Shown: positions 36,897 to 46,321, numbered from the stretch's first letter. The stretch: DNA of 64,000 bases from Crocinitomicaceae bacterium (GCA_023262855.1 JALQYQ010000010.1:1-64000); one strand, 5' to 3'. Notes: generated from the letters alone by a model not told the origin. A program made the numbers and translations.

Positions 36897-38108
36897 TTAA
36901 AATTTTAAAGAACGTTTTATGAACACTTGTCCACTAATTGGTAATTTCGTTGGAACTCCTATAAATCGATCTGAATTTAATGGTTGAATCAATTGTGTTT
37001 GAACAGCTAAACCAAGTTGTAATTTTTCTGTCAAAGACAACGCATAATTTAGTTTAGGACTCACACCAAAACGATTAAATAAATCAACATTTGTAAAGCC
37101 TGTAGCATTTGATGTTCTAATTCCATCAATCGTCTTCTCGTGTGAGGCATGAGCAAACACATTCAGTTCCCCTACAAGTCCTAAGCCAATTGAATGACGG
37201 CCAAATGATTTAGAAAGCTCAACAGGTAGCAAAACCGAATAGATAGCATTGAACTCGTAAGAATTTTCCAAAATTGAAGAGCCAAATCCGTATAATTTTG
37301 TGCGTTCCTTGATCCGTAAATCACCCAATTTAGTTGCTTCAAATGCTAAACCTGCAGAAAACTGGAAATTTCTCAAAGGAATTCTATAGCCCAATTCAAG
37401 CGACAAGGTTGCGTTTAACGAACTTGGCACATCCACTTCAGAAGCCCATGCTTGTTCAACACCTGTGTTCATACCGATGTAAAAACTGTTTTTATTTTTC
37501 TTAAATGAATAGTGATTACTCAGGAGTTGTTGATTCTCAAATCCGAAAGGACTTAAGGCTAAAAATTTCAATCTCTCATCCAAAGATGAACTATTTTCAG
37601 TGAATATTAAAGTTTCATGTTCCCTTTCTAAAATGTCCGTTTTTCCAACTACGGTTGGCAACTCCACTAATGTTCTAAATGAAGTTGGAAGCTTTGTTTC
37701 ACGTGTTTCGTTAATTGGATTACTATTTTTACCTTCTTGTTGATTTTTTGCTATTTGACCAATTTGACCACCTGAATGTTCTGAAGTTGTGCTTGCAACA
37801 TCAGTTGGTTGCGTGTGCTGTGATTTAAGAGCAGTCGTTTGAGCAACAAGTACATCTTGATCTACTTTGGAAGTCTCAACTGTTGCAGATTTACTGTCAT
37901 TTTTCGGCGACCAATTTTCTGTAAATAACAAGGAAACAAATCCAATAATAAAAACATTGGCAGTCCACCAATACCAAGCAATTTTACGCCCTTTTTTAAT
38001 CGGCAGTTGTTTTTCAATATCCTGGAAATAACTTGCCTGATATTCAAAAACAGGTTGCTCCGCAGCATCCCTAAAAACTTTATCTAATTCATCATCTGTC
38101 CAACTCAT
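36897..38108 (-). CDS. Dual-membrane-spanning anti-sigma-like protein (Dma-like)
   Basis: 403 residues with a striking layout. Residues 1-42 are cytosolic and charged; 43-62 form one transmembrane helix (AWYWWTANVFIIGFVSLLF); 63-about 205 are a Ser/Thr/Gln/Glu-rich low-complexity linker; 207-403 form alternating amphipathic strands like a small outer-membrane beta-barrel, ending in Phe (IKRSLKF). The start overlaps the ECF sigma stop by 4 nt (ATGA). This fits the Dma anti-sigma family described in Bacteroides thetaiotaomicron, which spans both membranes. The assignment rests on layout and context; sequence homology was not tested. Confidence 0.7.
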   Translation of the reverse strand: MSWTDDELDKVFRDAAEQPVFEYQASYFQDIEKQLPIKKGRKIAWYWWTANVFIIGFVSLLFTENWSPKNDSKSATVETSKVDQDVLVAQTTALKSQHTQPTDVASTTSEHSGGQIGQIAKNQQEGKNSNPINETRETKLPTSFRTLVELPTVVGKTDILEREHETLIFTENSSSLDERLKFLALSPFGFENQQLLSNHYSFKKNKNSFYIGMNTGVEQAWASEVDVPSSLNATLSLELGYRIPLRNFQFSAGLAFEATKLGDLRIKERTKLYGFGSSILENSYEFNAIYSVLLPVELSKSFGRHSIGLGLVGELNVFAHASHEKTIDGIRTSNATGFTNVDLFNRFGVSPKLNYALSLTEKLQLGLAVQTQLIQPLNSDRFIGVPTKLPISGQVFIKRSLKF

Positions 38109-38674
38109 ATCACCATTCTTTGATGTTGATTCTCAATCTTTTCTAATTTATCTCTCAATAATTTGCGTGCTGTTGATAAATGCCACTTCGACGTACCTTC
38201 TGAAATTCCCAATAAATCGCCAATTTCTTTGTGGTTATAACCATCAATCACATACAAATTGAAAACTCTTCCACTAACCTCAGGTAATTCTTTTACCAAA
38301 TTCATCAAATTCTCATATCCCAACTCACTTTCTGCAGTATTCGATGTATCAACACTGTAGACGTCCAATTCACGCTCGGTTTCTTTTGCGGAAATGTGTT
38401 CTTCGTAGTTTTTCTTTTTGCGGTATTCATCAATTAGAGTATTCACCATCACACGTTTCGACCAAGCGGCGAAATTCACTTCGACATCAACCGATTCCAA
38501 ACCTTTGAGAATTTTCATAAAACCAATGTTTAAGGAAGACCTTGCATCCTCTTCATTTTTATGGTATCTGAAACAAACGGGCATTAATTTATTAAAGCAA
38601 TGTTTATACAAAAACTCAATGGCTTTGCGGTCATCACGTTTACAGGCGTTCAATATGTCTGGAGTGACGTCCAT
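38105..38674 (-). CDS. ECF-type RNA polymerase sigma factor
   Basis: 189 residues from the ATG at 38674 (an upstream ATG at 38713 is possible). Sigma region 2: EDARSSLNIGFMKILKGL and NFAAWSKRVMVNTLIDEYRKKK. Region 4 helix-turn-helix: LPEVSGRVFNLYVIDGYNHKEIGDLLGIS...SKWHLSTARKLLRDKL. It directs RNA polymerase to a specific promoter set and is probably held inactive by the overlapping downstream membrane protein. Confidence 0.93.
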   Translation of the reverse strand: MDVTPDILNACKRDDRKAIEFLYKHCFNKLMPVCFRYHKNEEDARSSLNIGFMKILKGLESVDVEVNFAAWSKRVMVNTLIDEYRKKKNYEEHISAKETERELDVYSVDTSNTAESELGYENLMNLVKELPEVSGRVFNLYVIDGYNHKEIGDLLGISEGTSKWHLSTARKLLRDKLEKIENQHQRMVI

Positions 38675-38707
38675 TGGCTTTTCTAATCGCTTTATTTTGA
38701 AGTTGCT

Positions 38708-38839
38708 ATGCAATATACCGTTTCTTTTTCAAAATCTTACAAAAACTCCGTATTTTTCAATTCTGAATTGTACAAGAGTGAACACATTGATGTAACGATT
38801 GAAAACTTATTTCGGTTGGCAAAAAAGAAAAGAAAATGA
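38708..38839 (+). CDS. Possible 43-residue small protein coupled to sixA
   Basis: ATG at 38708 to TGA at 38837-38839; the TGA overlaps the sixA ATG (ATGA), a typical translational-coupling layout. The product begins MQYTVSFSKSYKNSVFF and ends in a very basic AKKKRK. No signal peptide or known family. The alternative is that it is only the sixA leader. Short length keeps confidence low. Confidence 0.35.
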   Translation: MQYTVSFSKSYKNSVFFNSELYKSEHIDVTIENLFRLAKKKRK

Positions 38840-39309
38840 AAATTCATCTACTAAGACACGCAAAGACAGAACAACTTTCGAATAGTGGGAAGGACTTTGA
38901 TCGAAAATTAATGGAACGAGGCATTCTTCAAAGTAAAGAAATGGCGGCATTTTTTGCGAAAAATAAGATACAAGAAATGGAAGTATGGTGCTCGACTGCT
39001 AAACGTACAAGACAGACATTTAGCTATTTATCAGACATTCTACATCCCTCAAAGCTAACATTTTCAGATGATTTATATTTATGTGAACAGGAGGAGTTTT
39101 TATCGAAATTATGGAATGAGAATCAAACGAATGATTTATTCATAATCGGACATAATGACGGTTTATCAGATTTAGCAACTTATTTCGCTGATGAACTGAT
39201 TCATTTGAGCACCTGTGAATACATTTGTTTTTCTTTCAACGCTGATTCTTGGATGGAATTATCTCGAGGAACGGGTACTATTGAGCAGCGTTTTCGTCCT
39301 TCTGTTTAG
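38836..39309 (+). CDS. sixA: SixA-type histidine phosphatase
   Basis: 157 residues, histidine phosphatase superfamily. The N-terminal LLRHAKTE holds the nucleophile His, and IIGHNDGLSDLA holds the second His; CSTAKRTRQT is the usual arginine-containing segment. SixA dephosphorylates phosphohistidine in phosphorelay or PTS proteins; the target here is unknown. Its 3' end overlaps the convergent rhomboid gene by 32 bp. Confidence 0.85.
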   Translation: MKIHLLRHAKTEQLSNSGKDFDRKLMERGILQSKEMAAFFAKNKIQEMEVWCSTAKRTRQTFSYLSDILHPSKLTFSDDLYLCEQEEFLSKLWNENQTNDLFIIGHNDGLSDLATYFADELIHLSTCEYICFSFNADSWMELSRGTGTIEQRFRPSV

Positions 39310-40063
39310 AAGCTTCATCATTTGGAGCAACATAATGGTAAACAATCACATACCCTTTTTCTTGTCGTTCACGCTCAGCCTCAGCTTCTTGTGCTAAGCG
39401 CACATTTTCATGGTAAATTGCTTCCAAATCTGGTGGTTCAATTCCCATTTCTTTTTCAATTTCATATTGAAACTTTGGTCGCTGCGGACCGTGACTTTTG
39501 TACACAATTGCAAGAGCAACACCAACAATTAATCCCATTAAATGACCTTCCCACGAAACTTTTTGTTGCATCGGAAAAACTCCCCAAATCATGCTTCCAT
39601 AGAGAAAGACAACGAATAATGAAATTGCTTGTAAGGGCAAAAACTTTCGTAAGACTCCAGATGTAAATAAAAAACCGGCTAACATATAAATTAAACCACT
39701 AATTCCAATGTGATATGCCCCGTGATTGTCGGCATAAATCCACAATAACAAGCCAGTGGTAAACCATCCAACAAAAAAGACCTTTAAGGCAATTTCTCTA
39801 TAAAAATAAATCAGCGCCGCCAATAGAAAAAAGCTTGGTGCAGAATTATTAACGATGTGTTGAATCTCTCTTTCTGAGTGGATGAAAGGCATAAAAATGA
39901 TTCCTTTCAAGCCTTCAAAACTTCTTGGTAAAACACCCCATTTATAAAAATCAAATTTGAATAAATGATCGGCCCAATAAACGACCCATAAAACGATTAG
40001 GAGCATTGTCGGATAGAAAAACGCTTCGAAACTTGATCCAAATGGGTGATTTTTTTGTTTCAT
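39278..40063 (-). CDS. Rhomboid-family intramembrane serine protease
   Basis: 261 residues with about six hydrophobic segments and a charged cytosolic C-terminal tail (about 205-261). The catalytic Ser is in HIGISGLIYML (GxSG) and the His in WEGHLMGLIVG. HIVNNSAPSFFL matches the usual HIxxN segment. It cleaves membrane substrates; the target is unknown. Confidence 0.88.
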   Translation of the reverse strand: MKQKNHPFGSSFEAFFYPTMLLIVLWVVYWADHLFKFDFYKWGVLPRSFEGLKGIIFMPFIHSEREIQHIVNNSAPSFFLLAALIYFYREIALKVFFVGWFTTGLLLWIYADNHGAYHIGISGLIYMLAGFLFTSGVLRKFLPLQAISLFVVFLYGSMIWGVFPMQQKVSWEGHLMGLIVGVALAIVYKSHGPQRPKFQYEIEKEMGIEPPDLEAIYHENVRLAQEAEAERERQEKGYVIVYHYVAPNDEASKQKDENAAQ

Positions 40064-40120
40064 GGTTGAGCGTTCGTCAAAAGCCGTGCCTTTGAAAAAA
40101 CGCTGACAACTTGTCCTATA

Positions 40121-40618
40121 TCACTTTGATTTTAATAATGTTAATGTTCTATCTGGAGTATCCGTTGTGGTTAAAACCAGTTTATTTTCGTTAAAAACCT
40201 GAATTCGATACGATTCAACATCGGAATCCAAGATGAAATAGATAGAATCTTGCTGCGCTGAAAATTTAAAACTCCCTTCAGATTGCATCATCTCACCCTC
40301 CTCAGACAGCGATTCGATGGTCAATTCATGATTAGCACCAAAGTGATAAGACGAATTCCCTTCAATCATTTCCAATTGCGCTTCCATTCCTTGTTCCAAA
40401 CGGGCGCGTGTTTCGGTTGATAAAGTTGCATAATAGGCTGAAAAATCTATGTCCGTCAACTCCCAGTCTCCTTGAATTACTGCTGAATTGCCTTTCGCTG
40501 AATTTATCTGTGAATCCTTTTTTCGCTTTGGATCTGGAGCAACTTCCTTTTCTTGTGAAGAACAAGCCATTACAACAACAATCAACACTAAGTAGCTGAA
40601 GAATATCCTAATTTTCAT
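40121..40618 (-). CDS. Lipocalin-like lipoprotein
   Basis: 165 residues. Lipobox VVVMAC, a charged linker, then a single beta-rich domain (QGDWELTDIDFS, SSYHFGANHELTIES, GSFKFSAQQDSIYFI, KLVLTTTDTPDRTLTL) like the lipocalin-like domains common in Bacteroidota. Function unknown. It is divergent from the DUF2480 gene. Confidence 0.65.
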   Translation of the reverse strand: MKIRIFFSYLVLIVVVMACSSQEKEVAPDPKRKKDSQINSAKGNSAVIQGDWELTDIDFSAYYATLSTETRARLEQGMEAQLEMIEGNSSYHFGANHELTIESLSEEGEMMQSEGSFKFSAQQDSIYFILDSDVESYRIQVFNENKLVLTTTDTPDRTLTLLKSK

Positions 40619-40623
40619 GGTAA

Positions 40624-40631
40624 CAAAGATA
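40624..40631 (-). promoter_or_regulatory. -7 element of the lipocalin-like lipoprotein
   Basis: TATCTTTG on the minus strand, 6 nt before the ATG at 40618. Confidence 0.5.
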
Positions 40632-40653
40632 GAGTTCCATTTAGATAATTCAT

Positions 40654-40661
40654 TAATTTTG
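40654..40661 (+). promoter_or_regulatory. -7 element of the DUF2480 gene
   Basis: TAATTTTG matches TAnnTTTG, 4 nt before the ATG at 40666; near-leaderless start. Confidence 0.5.
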
Positions 40662-40665
40662 TAGC

Positions 40666-41175
40666 ATGGATGAAATAATCAATCGTGTTCAAGAAAGTGG
40701 ATTAATTCCAATGGATTTAGCTGATTTTAAGCCAAAGACTGAAATCGTTGAAATTGACATTGCTCATCAACTTTGGGAAGGATTAATTCTCAGAGAAAAG
40801 GACTTTCGTGCTTGGTTAAAAGAAAACGATTGGACTAAATATTCTTCTAAAGCGGTCTATATTCATTGTTCTGCAGATGCCATAGTTCCAACTTGGGCCT
40901 TCATGCTTGTTGCCTCCAAATTAGTTGGTGTTTCACCTGTGTTTATCGTCGGATCGAAAATCGATTTAGAAAAGGAATTGATAAAATCAGAAATTGCAAA
41001 AATCAACTTGGAAGAGTATCAAGATGGTAAAATCATCATCAAAGGTTGTTCGGATATTGCGGCGCCAGAATTTGCGATGTCTGAATTGTTAAAACACCTA
41101 CAACCTGTTGCTAAGAGCATTATGTATGGTGAACCTTGCTCAACAGTTCCAATTTTCAAAAAAGCGAAAATTTAA
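40666..41175 (+). CDS. DUF2480 family protein
   Basis: 169 residues, matching the Bacteroidota-specific DUF2480 family. Cys residues sit in repeated contexts (YIHCSADAIVPTWA, IIKGCSDIAAPEFA, GEPCSTVPIFKK), which could bind a metal or form an active site (inference). No signal peptide. It overlaps the convergent deacetylase gene by 4 bp at the stop. Confidence 0.8.
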   Translation: MDEIINRVQESGLIPMDLADFKPKTEIVEIDIAHQLWEGLILREKDFRAWLKENDWTKYSSKAVYIHCSADAIVPTWAFMLVASKLVGVSPVFIVGSKIDLEKELIKSEIAKINLEEYQDGKIIIKGCSDIAAPEFAMSELLKHLQPVAKSIMYGEPCSTVPIFKKAKI

Positions 41176-41783
41176 TTAATCGCCTGGAAATCGAGTTTCT
41201 TATCGAGTAAAATTTGAACCACTTCTGGCAAGACTATTTTTAAGCGATTCATGGATTTAGGATTGTCGTGAAACACCAAAATATCACCTGATTTAATATG
41301 TTTTTGGGCCGATTGTAAGATTGTCTCTAACGAAACCTCCTTGTCGTAATCATACGACAACCACGACCACATGATAATTTCAAAATCCTTTTTCAAGGCA
41401 TAGGTTTGATTCAATTTAATGCGTCCATATGGAGGACGAAACAAGCGGCTTTCAATGATTTTATGTGCTGAATAAACAGATTTTAAATAAGCCTCTTTGT
41501 CATGTTCTGTTCCTTTTTTGTGATCCATTGAATGATTTCCAATCGTGTGACCTTCTTGTTTGATTCGGTTAACGATTGCTGGATAACGCAGAACATTTTC
41601 ACCAACGCAAAAAAAGGTTGCTTTCAAGTTACGTTCAGCCAAAAAATCCAATACCCAAGGTGTAATTTCTGGGTCTGGACCATCATCGAAAGTCAAGAAA
41701 ACTGCATTTGTTGAACGCGAAAAACCCCACGTTTTATTCGGAAATAGAATTCTGAAAAAACGTGGGGTTTTAAAAAGTTTCAT
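41172..41783 (-). CDS. Polysaccharide deacetylase (NodB-type)
   Basis: 203 residues, carbohydrate esterase 4 fold. Motif 1 TFDDGPDP (catalytic base and metal Asp), motif 2 HTIGNHSMDH (metal His pair), motif 3 RPPYGR, motif 5 DILVFHDN. It deacetylates N-acetylated glycans. No signal peptide is evident, so the location is uncertain. It starts 11 bp after the end of the large DUF2723 gene and may share its transcript. Confidence 0.9.
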   Translation of the reverse strand: MKLFKTPRFFRILFPNKTWGFSRSTNAVFLTFDDGPDPEITPWVLDFLAERNLKATFFCVGENVLRYPAIVNRIKQEGHTIGNHSMDHKKGTEHDKEAYLKSVYSAHKIIESRLFRPPYGRIKLNQTYALKKDFEIIMWSWLSYDYDKEVSLETILQSAQKHIKSGDILVFHDNPKSMNRLKIVLPEVVQILLDKKLDFQAIN

Positions 41784-41794
41784 AGGAACTTATC

Positions 41795-44700
41795 TTACTC
41801 CTTTACTGAATCTGCAATTGGTGCAAGTTGTTGCAATTGTTCAATTGACATAGGCTGTCCTGCTGCCGGTTTTGGAGCTGGAGCACCTTTCAAATATCCA
41901 TAATAAATACCCATTGCTTTCAAGTAGTCTTGCAGTTCGAATAAGCGTCCTGCATACAATCCTGGTGATGCACTTCTGCGCGTACTTTCGCCAGCATTGT
42001 TTGCTAATTCTTCCAACGAATTGAACATACTTGGGAACGTTGCTGTGTACAATTCTTTAACCTTCGCTTTTGTACGTTTTGCTAGCGCACCATTTGGATT
42101 TCCAGTTAATGGATCATTTGACGCTTGATACATAACGAAATAAGCATCCATTGCAGCATACAAATCTCCTGTATTGTCATTCGAGAACACTAAAGCTGGA
42201 TGGCTCAATTCATAGTATTTAATTATCGACTCCAATTGATCGGCAACAGTTTGTCCTAAAGCTTCTGCTGATTTTTTATCACCTGCTCTGTACAACAAAC
42301 CAACATAATCGTGTAGAATACCATCATTGTAAGACGGAATCTGAACACCATCTAACATGTAATCTTTTCTACCGTCCATTTGAGGCTCACCATAATCAAT
42401 AACAACATCAGCTGGCATTACTTGCAACGAACGATTAATCAAGTCTTTTGCTTTTTTCTTATAGTTCGCAATGCGCTCGTCTACTCCTTTTAAGGAAGCT
42501 TCTAATTGATTGGCTTGTGCTCCTTGACCATTTTTACGTAACAATTGAATATTCGTCAATTTTTGTTTTCTCACTTGGTCTTCGTTATCAGCTCGCATTA
42601 AATAATCATCTGCCAATGATGCATAGTGCAATCTGTATTGTGAAGTATGACGACGTGTGTAATAATCAGTCAACACGTCTGGATTATTCATTGCTCCATA
42701 AACATAGTTTTTCATCAAGTTGTCATACATTTCATCTGCATAACGATTGTTCATTTCGTTCAATGGACTCAATTCGAATGCCATACCATTTTGTTTCACA
42801 TAACCTCTTTTGTATAAGGCAATAGAAACATCAGAACCTCCAGGACTAGAGAAATAAATTCCTCGTTTCCAATCATTGTTTGCAAGAACATCTAGCATCA
42901 TTACTTGCTCACGGATGATTCCACGTTTATCAAACTCAAAACGAATTTCATCCAAACATTGTGTTTTTTGTGCTTTTGTAATCACACCAGATTTCACAGC
43001 ATTTTCTTTGTTCACTTTCAAAATAAATCCTTGAGATGGGAACATACGCACTTCACGCTGATTGTACATCATCAAGTTTTTATCATCACGCACGAAGGCC
43101 ATTGCTTCTTTCAAATCAGTTGAGTTCCATGGTTTCTCAAACTCCATGATTAATTGTTGGAAAGCCTGTGCTTTAGGTTCATCCATCTTAATCAAACCAC
43201 CTTGTAATGCAGAAATAATTTCAAACGAAGCACGGTATTTATTATAGATGCTTTCATTGATGTTTTTACCTGTATTTGTTGTCAAATCAACTTTCAACTC
43301 TTCAATGCGTGCTGTTACATTTGCTTGGTCAGAAGTAATTGAAGAAATAACTTCTGCTGCCTGTAAGTTAAATGTCTCAACTGCTTGAGCTGCTTGAGCA
43401 CGGTTGTTTTTAGTACGCAATTCAATCACATTATTCAGAATCTCTTCACTTACATTCATGTAGAATAATTCAAACAAACTTGAGAACAATACTTGATCTG
43501 TTTTACCAGCTCCCATTAAAATTTGATCCTCACGGAACTTAATTGGTAATGGATCTGATTCATAAGCACGCATTTTCATTTGCTCAGTGTACCAGTCCGT
43601 TTGCAACAATGAAAGGTTACAAACACGCACATCAGTTCGTTTTCCTTCAACTTCTTGCATGTACCACAATGGGAAGGTATCGTTATCTCCGTTCGTGAAA
43701 AGAATTCCATTTTTAGCGCATGAATTCAAGTAATTCAATGCTAAATCATCTGCAGATGTTTTCAAACTTCTATCGTGATCATCCCAACCTTGCATTCCCA
43801 TAATCACAGGAACGGACAATCCTAAAACTGTTGCAATAACTGCACCTTGCGAATCATTTGAAAGAACTTTCTTCAAGCCCATCATCAAAGCGATGGCACC
43901 TCCACCAATTCCAACCATGATTAACCACATAATTGAATTTGGAGCAGAAACTTCCGAAGTTGTATCAAACATTGCAAATAACACCAAACCTGCCCCACTA
44001 ACAATTCCAACTTTCACCAAGTCTTTTTTCTTGAAGTTGACAAAAGCATCGTACAATGCATAAACTCCTATTCCAATCCACAATGCAAAGAAATAGAAGG
44101 AACCTGCATAAGCATAATCACGCTCACGAGGCTCAAATGGTTTTTGATTCAAATAAACAACAATTGCCAATCCAGTAAATAAAAACGCTAATAAAACCAC
44201 AAAGGCATCCTTCGGCGCTCTATAAAAATGGAAGAACAATCCTATCAATCCAAAAATCAATGGTAGCAAGAAAAAGGTATTGTGAGATGGGTTCTCACTT
44301 GTAAAATATGGAGCAGCCTCTTCTTGATTACCAAGACGAATGTTATCAATAGCACTGAAACCAGAAATCCAGTTTCCACGCATTTTATCTCCATGACCTT
44401 GAATATCGTTTTGACGACCAGCAAAGTTCCACATGAAATAACGGAAGTACATCCAGTTCACCTGATATCTAAAGAAATAAGTCATGTTTTCTCCAAAAGT
44501 TGGAAGGCGATTTCCATCCTTACCAATATCGGTGCCTGCATCATCATTTGCATCATAACGCGACCAATTTTTATAGCCGTTGATGCGCTGCTCATCCTGA
44601 TCCCAATACATACGTGGGAAAAACACCGCTTGCGAATAGGCAGGAATCGCATTGATACGATCTTCAGCATTCGATTCAAAGTATTTTTCTTCTACAGAAC

Positions 44701-45955
44701 CCCCATTTTTAGAAGCATACTCATTGGCTGCTTTTTCTGATTTATAAGCTTTAAGAACCACATCTCCTTTTGTCACAACAAAACGACGTAGATAAAATGG
44801 CGAACGTGAACTCCAACCAGATACATCTGCACTAGCAATCCAGTTTCCACCTTCATCAAAACGACCACCTAATTCTTTTGAATTCCATTGTGGGCCAAAG
44901 AAAATTGGCGCTGAACCATATTGTTCACGTTTCAGGTATGAAGTAAGTGTTACCAAGTTTTCTGGGTCATTTTCATCCAATGGCGTGTTTGCATTTGAAC
45001 GAATAACAATGACTGCAAAAGAACCATATCCAATCAATAAGAAAATCAATCCCATTGTTGCGTTGTATAGAATTGCATTTCCTTTTCTTCGTGCCAAACG
45101 AATCATCCAAACGCACAACAGAATTAATGTTGCAAAGAAGAAAATTGTTCCTGCATAGAATGGTAAACCAAGCGTATTAACAAACGCCACCTCGAATGAA
45201 CTCGCTAAAGAAATTGATCCCGGAATCACTCCTTCTTGAATAAATCCTAGAATCACAATGGATAAGACACCTGTGATTAAAATTCCTTTTACATCAGCAA
45301 CCTGCTTGTAGCGGAAATAAATAACAAAACTAATTGCTGGAACAACAAGAATACCCAAAAGGTGAACCCCAATTGCTAAGCCAAGCATGAACATAATCAA
45401 TAACAACCATCTGTTCGGAGCGTATTCATTGGAAAGTGTTCCATTTTGAACATGGCGCATTTCATCATCCCAACGCAAGATTGCCCAGAAAATAACTGCC
45501 GTAAACAATGAAGACATCGCATAAACCTCACCTTCAACAGCTGAAAACCAAAACGACTCTGAGAAGGCATACGCTAACGCTCCAACAAATGAAGCGCCGA
45601 AAATAGCGATTGAATCACCGGTTGAAAGTACTTCTTTACCTTTGTGCGCAATCTTTTTAAGTAGTAAAGTCATCGACCAGAACATGAACATCACTGTCAA
45701 TGAACTTGAAACAGCAGAAAGGCGGTTGATCCAAACTGCTACATCCTCAGGATTAGCAAAGAATGAGAACAATCTCCCCAAAACCATGAACAATGGTGCA
45801 CCTGGAGGGTGACCAACTTCCAATTTGTAAGCTGCTGTGATGTACTCACCACAATCCCACAAACTCACTGTGTCTTCAATTGTGATAAAAAATACTACTG
45901 TAGCGATTAAAAATACTAACCACCCTAAGTAAACATTTAGTTTTTTGTAATTCAT
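41795..45955 (-). CDS. DUF2723-family giant membrane protein, probable glycosyltransferase
   Basis: 1386 residues. The N-terminal half has many transmembrane helices and the DUF2723 core: SLWDCGEYITAAYKLEVGHPPGAPLFM with the Asp/Glu pair typical of C-type glycosyltransferases. A large loop follows, then more helices (to about residue 745) and a long soluble C-terminal region with a TNGDNDTFPLWYMQEVEG motif. The family is related to eukaryotic TMEM260, a protein O-mannosyltransferase, so a role in protein or surface glycosylation is likely. The substrate is unknown. Confidence 0.85.
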   Translation of the reverse strand: MNYKKLNVYLGWLVFLIATVVFFITIEDTVSLWDCGEYITAAYKLEVGHPPGAPLFMVLGRLFSFFANPEDVAVWINRLSAVSSSLTVMFMFWSMTLLLKKIAHKGKEVLSTGDSIAIFGASFVGALAYAFSESFWFSAVEGEVYAMSSLFTAVIFWAILRWDDEMRHVQNGTLSNEYAPNRWLLLIMFMLGLAIGVHLLGILVVPAISFVIYFRYKQVADVKGILITGVLSIVILGFIQEGVIPGSISLASSFEVAFVNTLGLPFYAGTIFFFATLILLCVWMIRLARRKGNAILYNATMGLIFLLIGYGSFAVIVIRSNANTPLDENDPENLVTLTSYLKREQYGSAPIFFGPQWNSKELGGRFDEGGNWIASADVSGWSSRSPFYLRRFVVTKGDVVLKAYKSEKAANEYASKNGGSVEEKYFESNAEDRINAIPAYSQAVFFPRMYWDQDEQRINGYKNWSRYDANDDAGTDIGKDGNRLPTFGENMTYFFRYQVNWMYFRYFMWNFAGRQNDIQGHGDKMRGNWISGFSAIDNIRLGNQEEAAPYFTSENPSHNTFFLLPLIFGLIGLFFHFYRAPKDAFVVLLAFLFTGLAIVVYLNQKPFEPRERDYAYAGSFYFFALWIGIGVYALYDAFVNFKKKDLVKVGIVSGAGLVLFAMFDTTSEVSAPNSIMWLIMVGIGGGAIALMMGLKKVLSNDSQGAVIATVLGLSVPVIMGMQGWDDHDRSLKTSADDLALNYLNSCAKNGILFTNGDNDTFPLWYMQEVEGKRTDVRVCNLSLLQTDWYTEQMKMRAYESDPLPIKFREDQILMGAGKTDQVLFSSLFELFYMNVSEEILNNVIELRTKNNRAQAAQAVETFNLQAAEVISSITSDQANVTARIEELKVDLTTNTGKNINESIYNKYRASFEIISALQGGLIKMDEPKAQAFQQLIMEFEKPWNSTDLKEAMAFVRDDKNLMMYNQREVRMFPSQGFILKVNKENAVKSGVITKAQKTQCLDEIRFEFDKRGIIREQVMMLDVLANNDWKRGIYFSSPGGSDVSIALYKRGYVKQNGMAFELSPLNEMNNRYADEMYDNLMKNYVYGAMNNPDVLTDYYTRRHTSQYRLHYASLADDYLMRADNEDQVRKQKLTNIQLLRKNGQGAQANQLEASLKGVDERIANYKKKAKDLINRSLQVMPADVVIDYGEPQMDGRKDYMLDGVQIPSYNDGILHDYVGLLYRAGDKKSAEALGQTVADQLESIIKYYELSHPALVFSNDNTGDLYAAMDAYFVMYQASNDPLTGNPNGALAKRTKAKVKELYTATFPSMFNSLEELANNAGESTRRSASPGLYAGRLFELQDYLKAMGIYYGYLKGAPAPKPAAGQPMSIEQLQQLAPIADSVKE

Positions 45956-46157
45956 GTGTTTTCTTTTAGTCTAACTATAGGCCTTCTGGGGCAAATCAAT
46001 CCCAAAAATAAATTGACCGACGCGAATTTAAAAATATATCACTAGGATTCAGCCTTTAAAAAGTGAAAAAATGCCAAAAATGTTCAATTCCACTTTTCAA
46101 CCAAAAAATTAATTTATTTTTTTTTGATTATTTTTTTTGAAAATTAATTTTTGTTGC

Positions 46158-46165
46158 TAGCTTTG
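46158..46165 (+). promoter_or_regulatory. tRNA-Gln promoter
   Basis: TAGCTTTG matches TAnnTTTG, with TTG at 46137-46139 (18-nt spacing). Confidence 0.7.
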
Positions 46166-46196
46166 CACTCCCAACAAAAAAGAACAGTTGTGAAAC

Positions 46197-46269
46197 TGTC
46201 CTATGGTGTAACTGGCAACACGTCGGTTTTTGGTACCGAAGAGTCTAGGTTCGAGCCCTAGTGGGACAA
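46197..46269 (+). tRNA. tRNA-Gln (anticodon TTG)
   Basis: 73 nt. The acceptor stem TGTCCTA pairs with TGGGACA, the D-stem GTGT with ACAC, the anticodon stem TCGGT with ACCGA around loop TTTTGGT (anticodon TTG), and the T-arm CTAGG-TTCGAGC-CCTAG is intact. CCA is not encoded. It has its own promoter and terminator, so it is a single-gene unit. Confidence 0.95.
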
Positions 46270-46271
46270 CG

Positions 46272-46306
46272 AAAAAGCTCTCCGCATTTGTGGAGAGCTT
46301 TTTTTA
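46272..46306. terminator. tRNA-Gln terminator, bidirectional
   Basis: AAAAAGCTCTCC / GGAGAGCTTTTTTT hairpin just after the tRNA. It also serves the convergent gene ending at 46322. Confidence 0.9.
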
Positions 46307-46321
46307 TTCAATGCATTTTTC

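Noticed and set aside
44282-44740. 152-codon ORF on the plus strand
   Set aside because: It lies antisense inside the DUF2723 gene, with no start signals or family resemblance.
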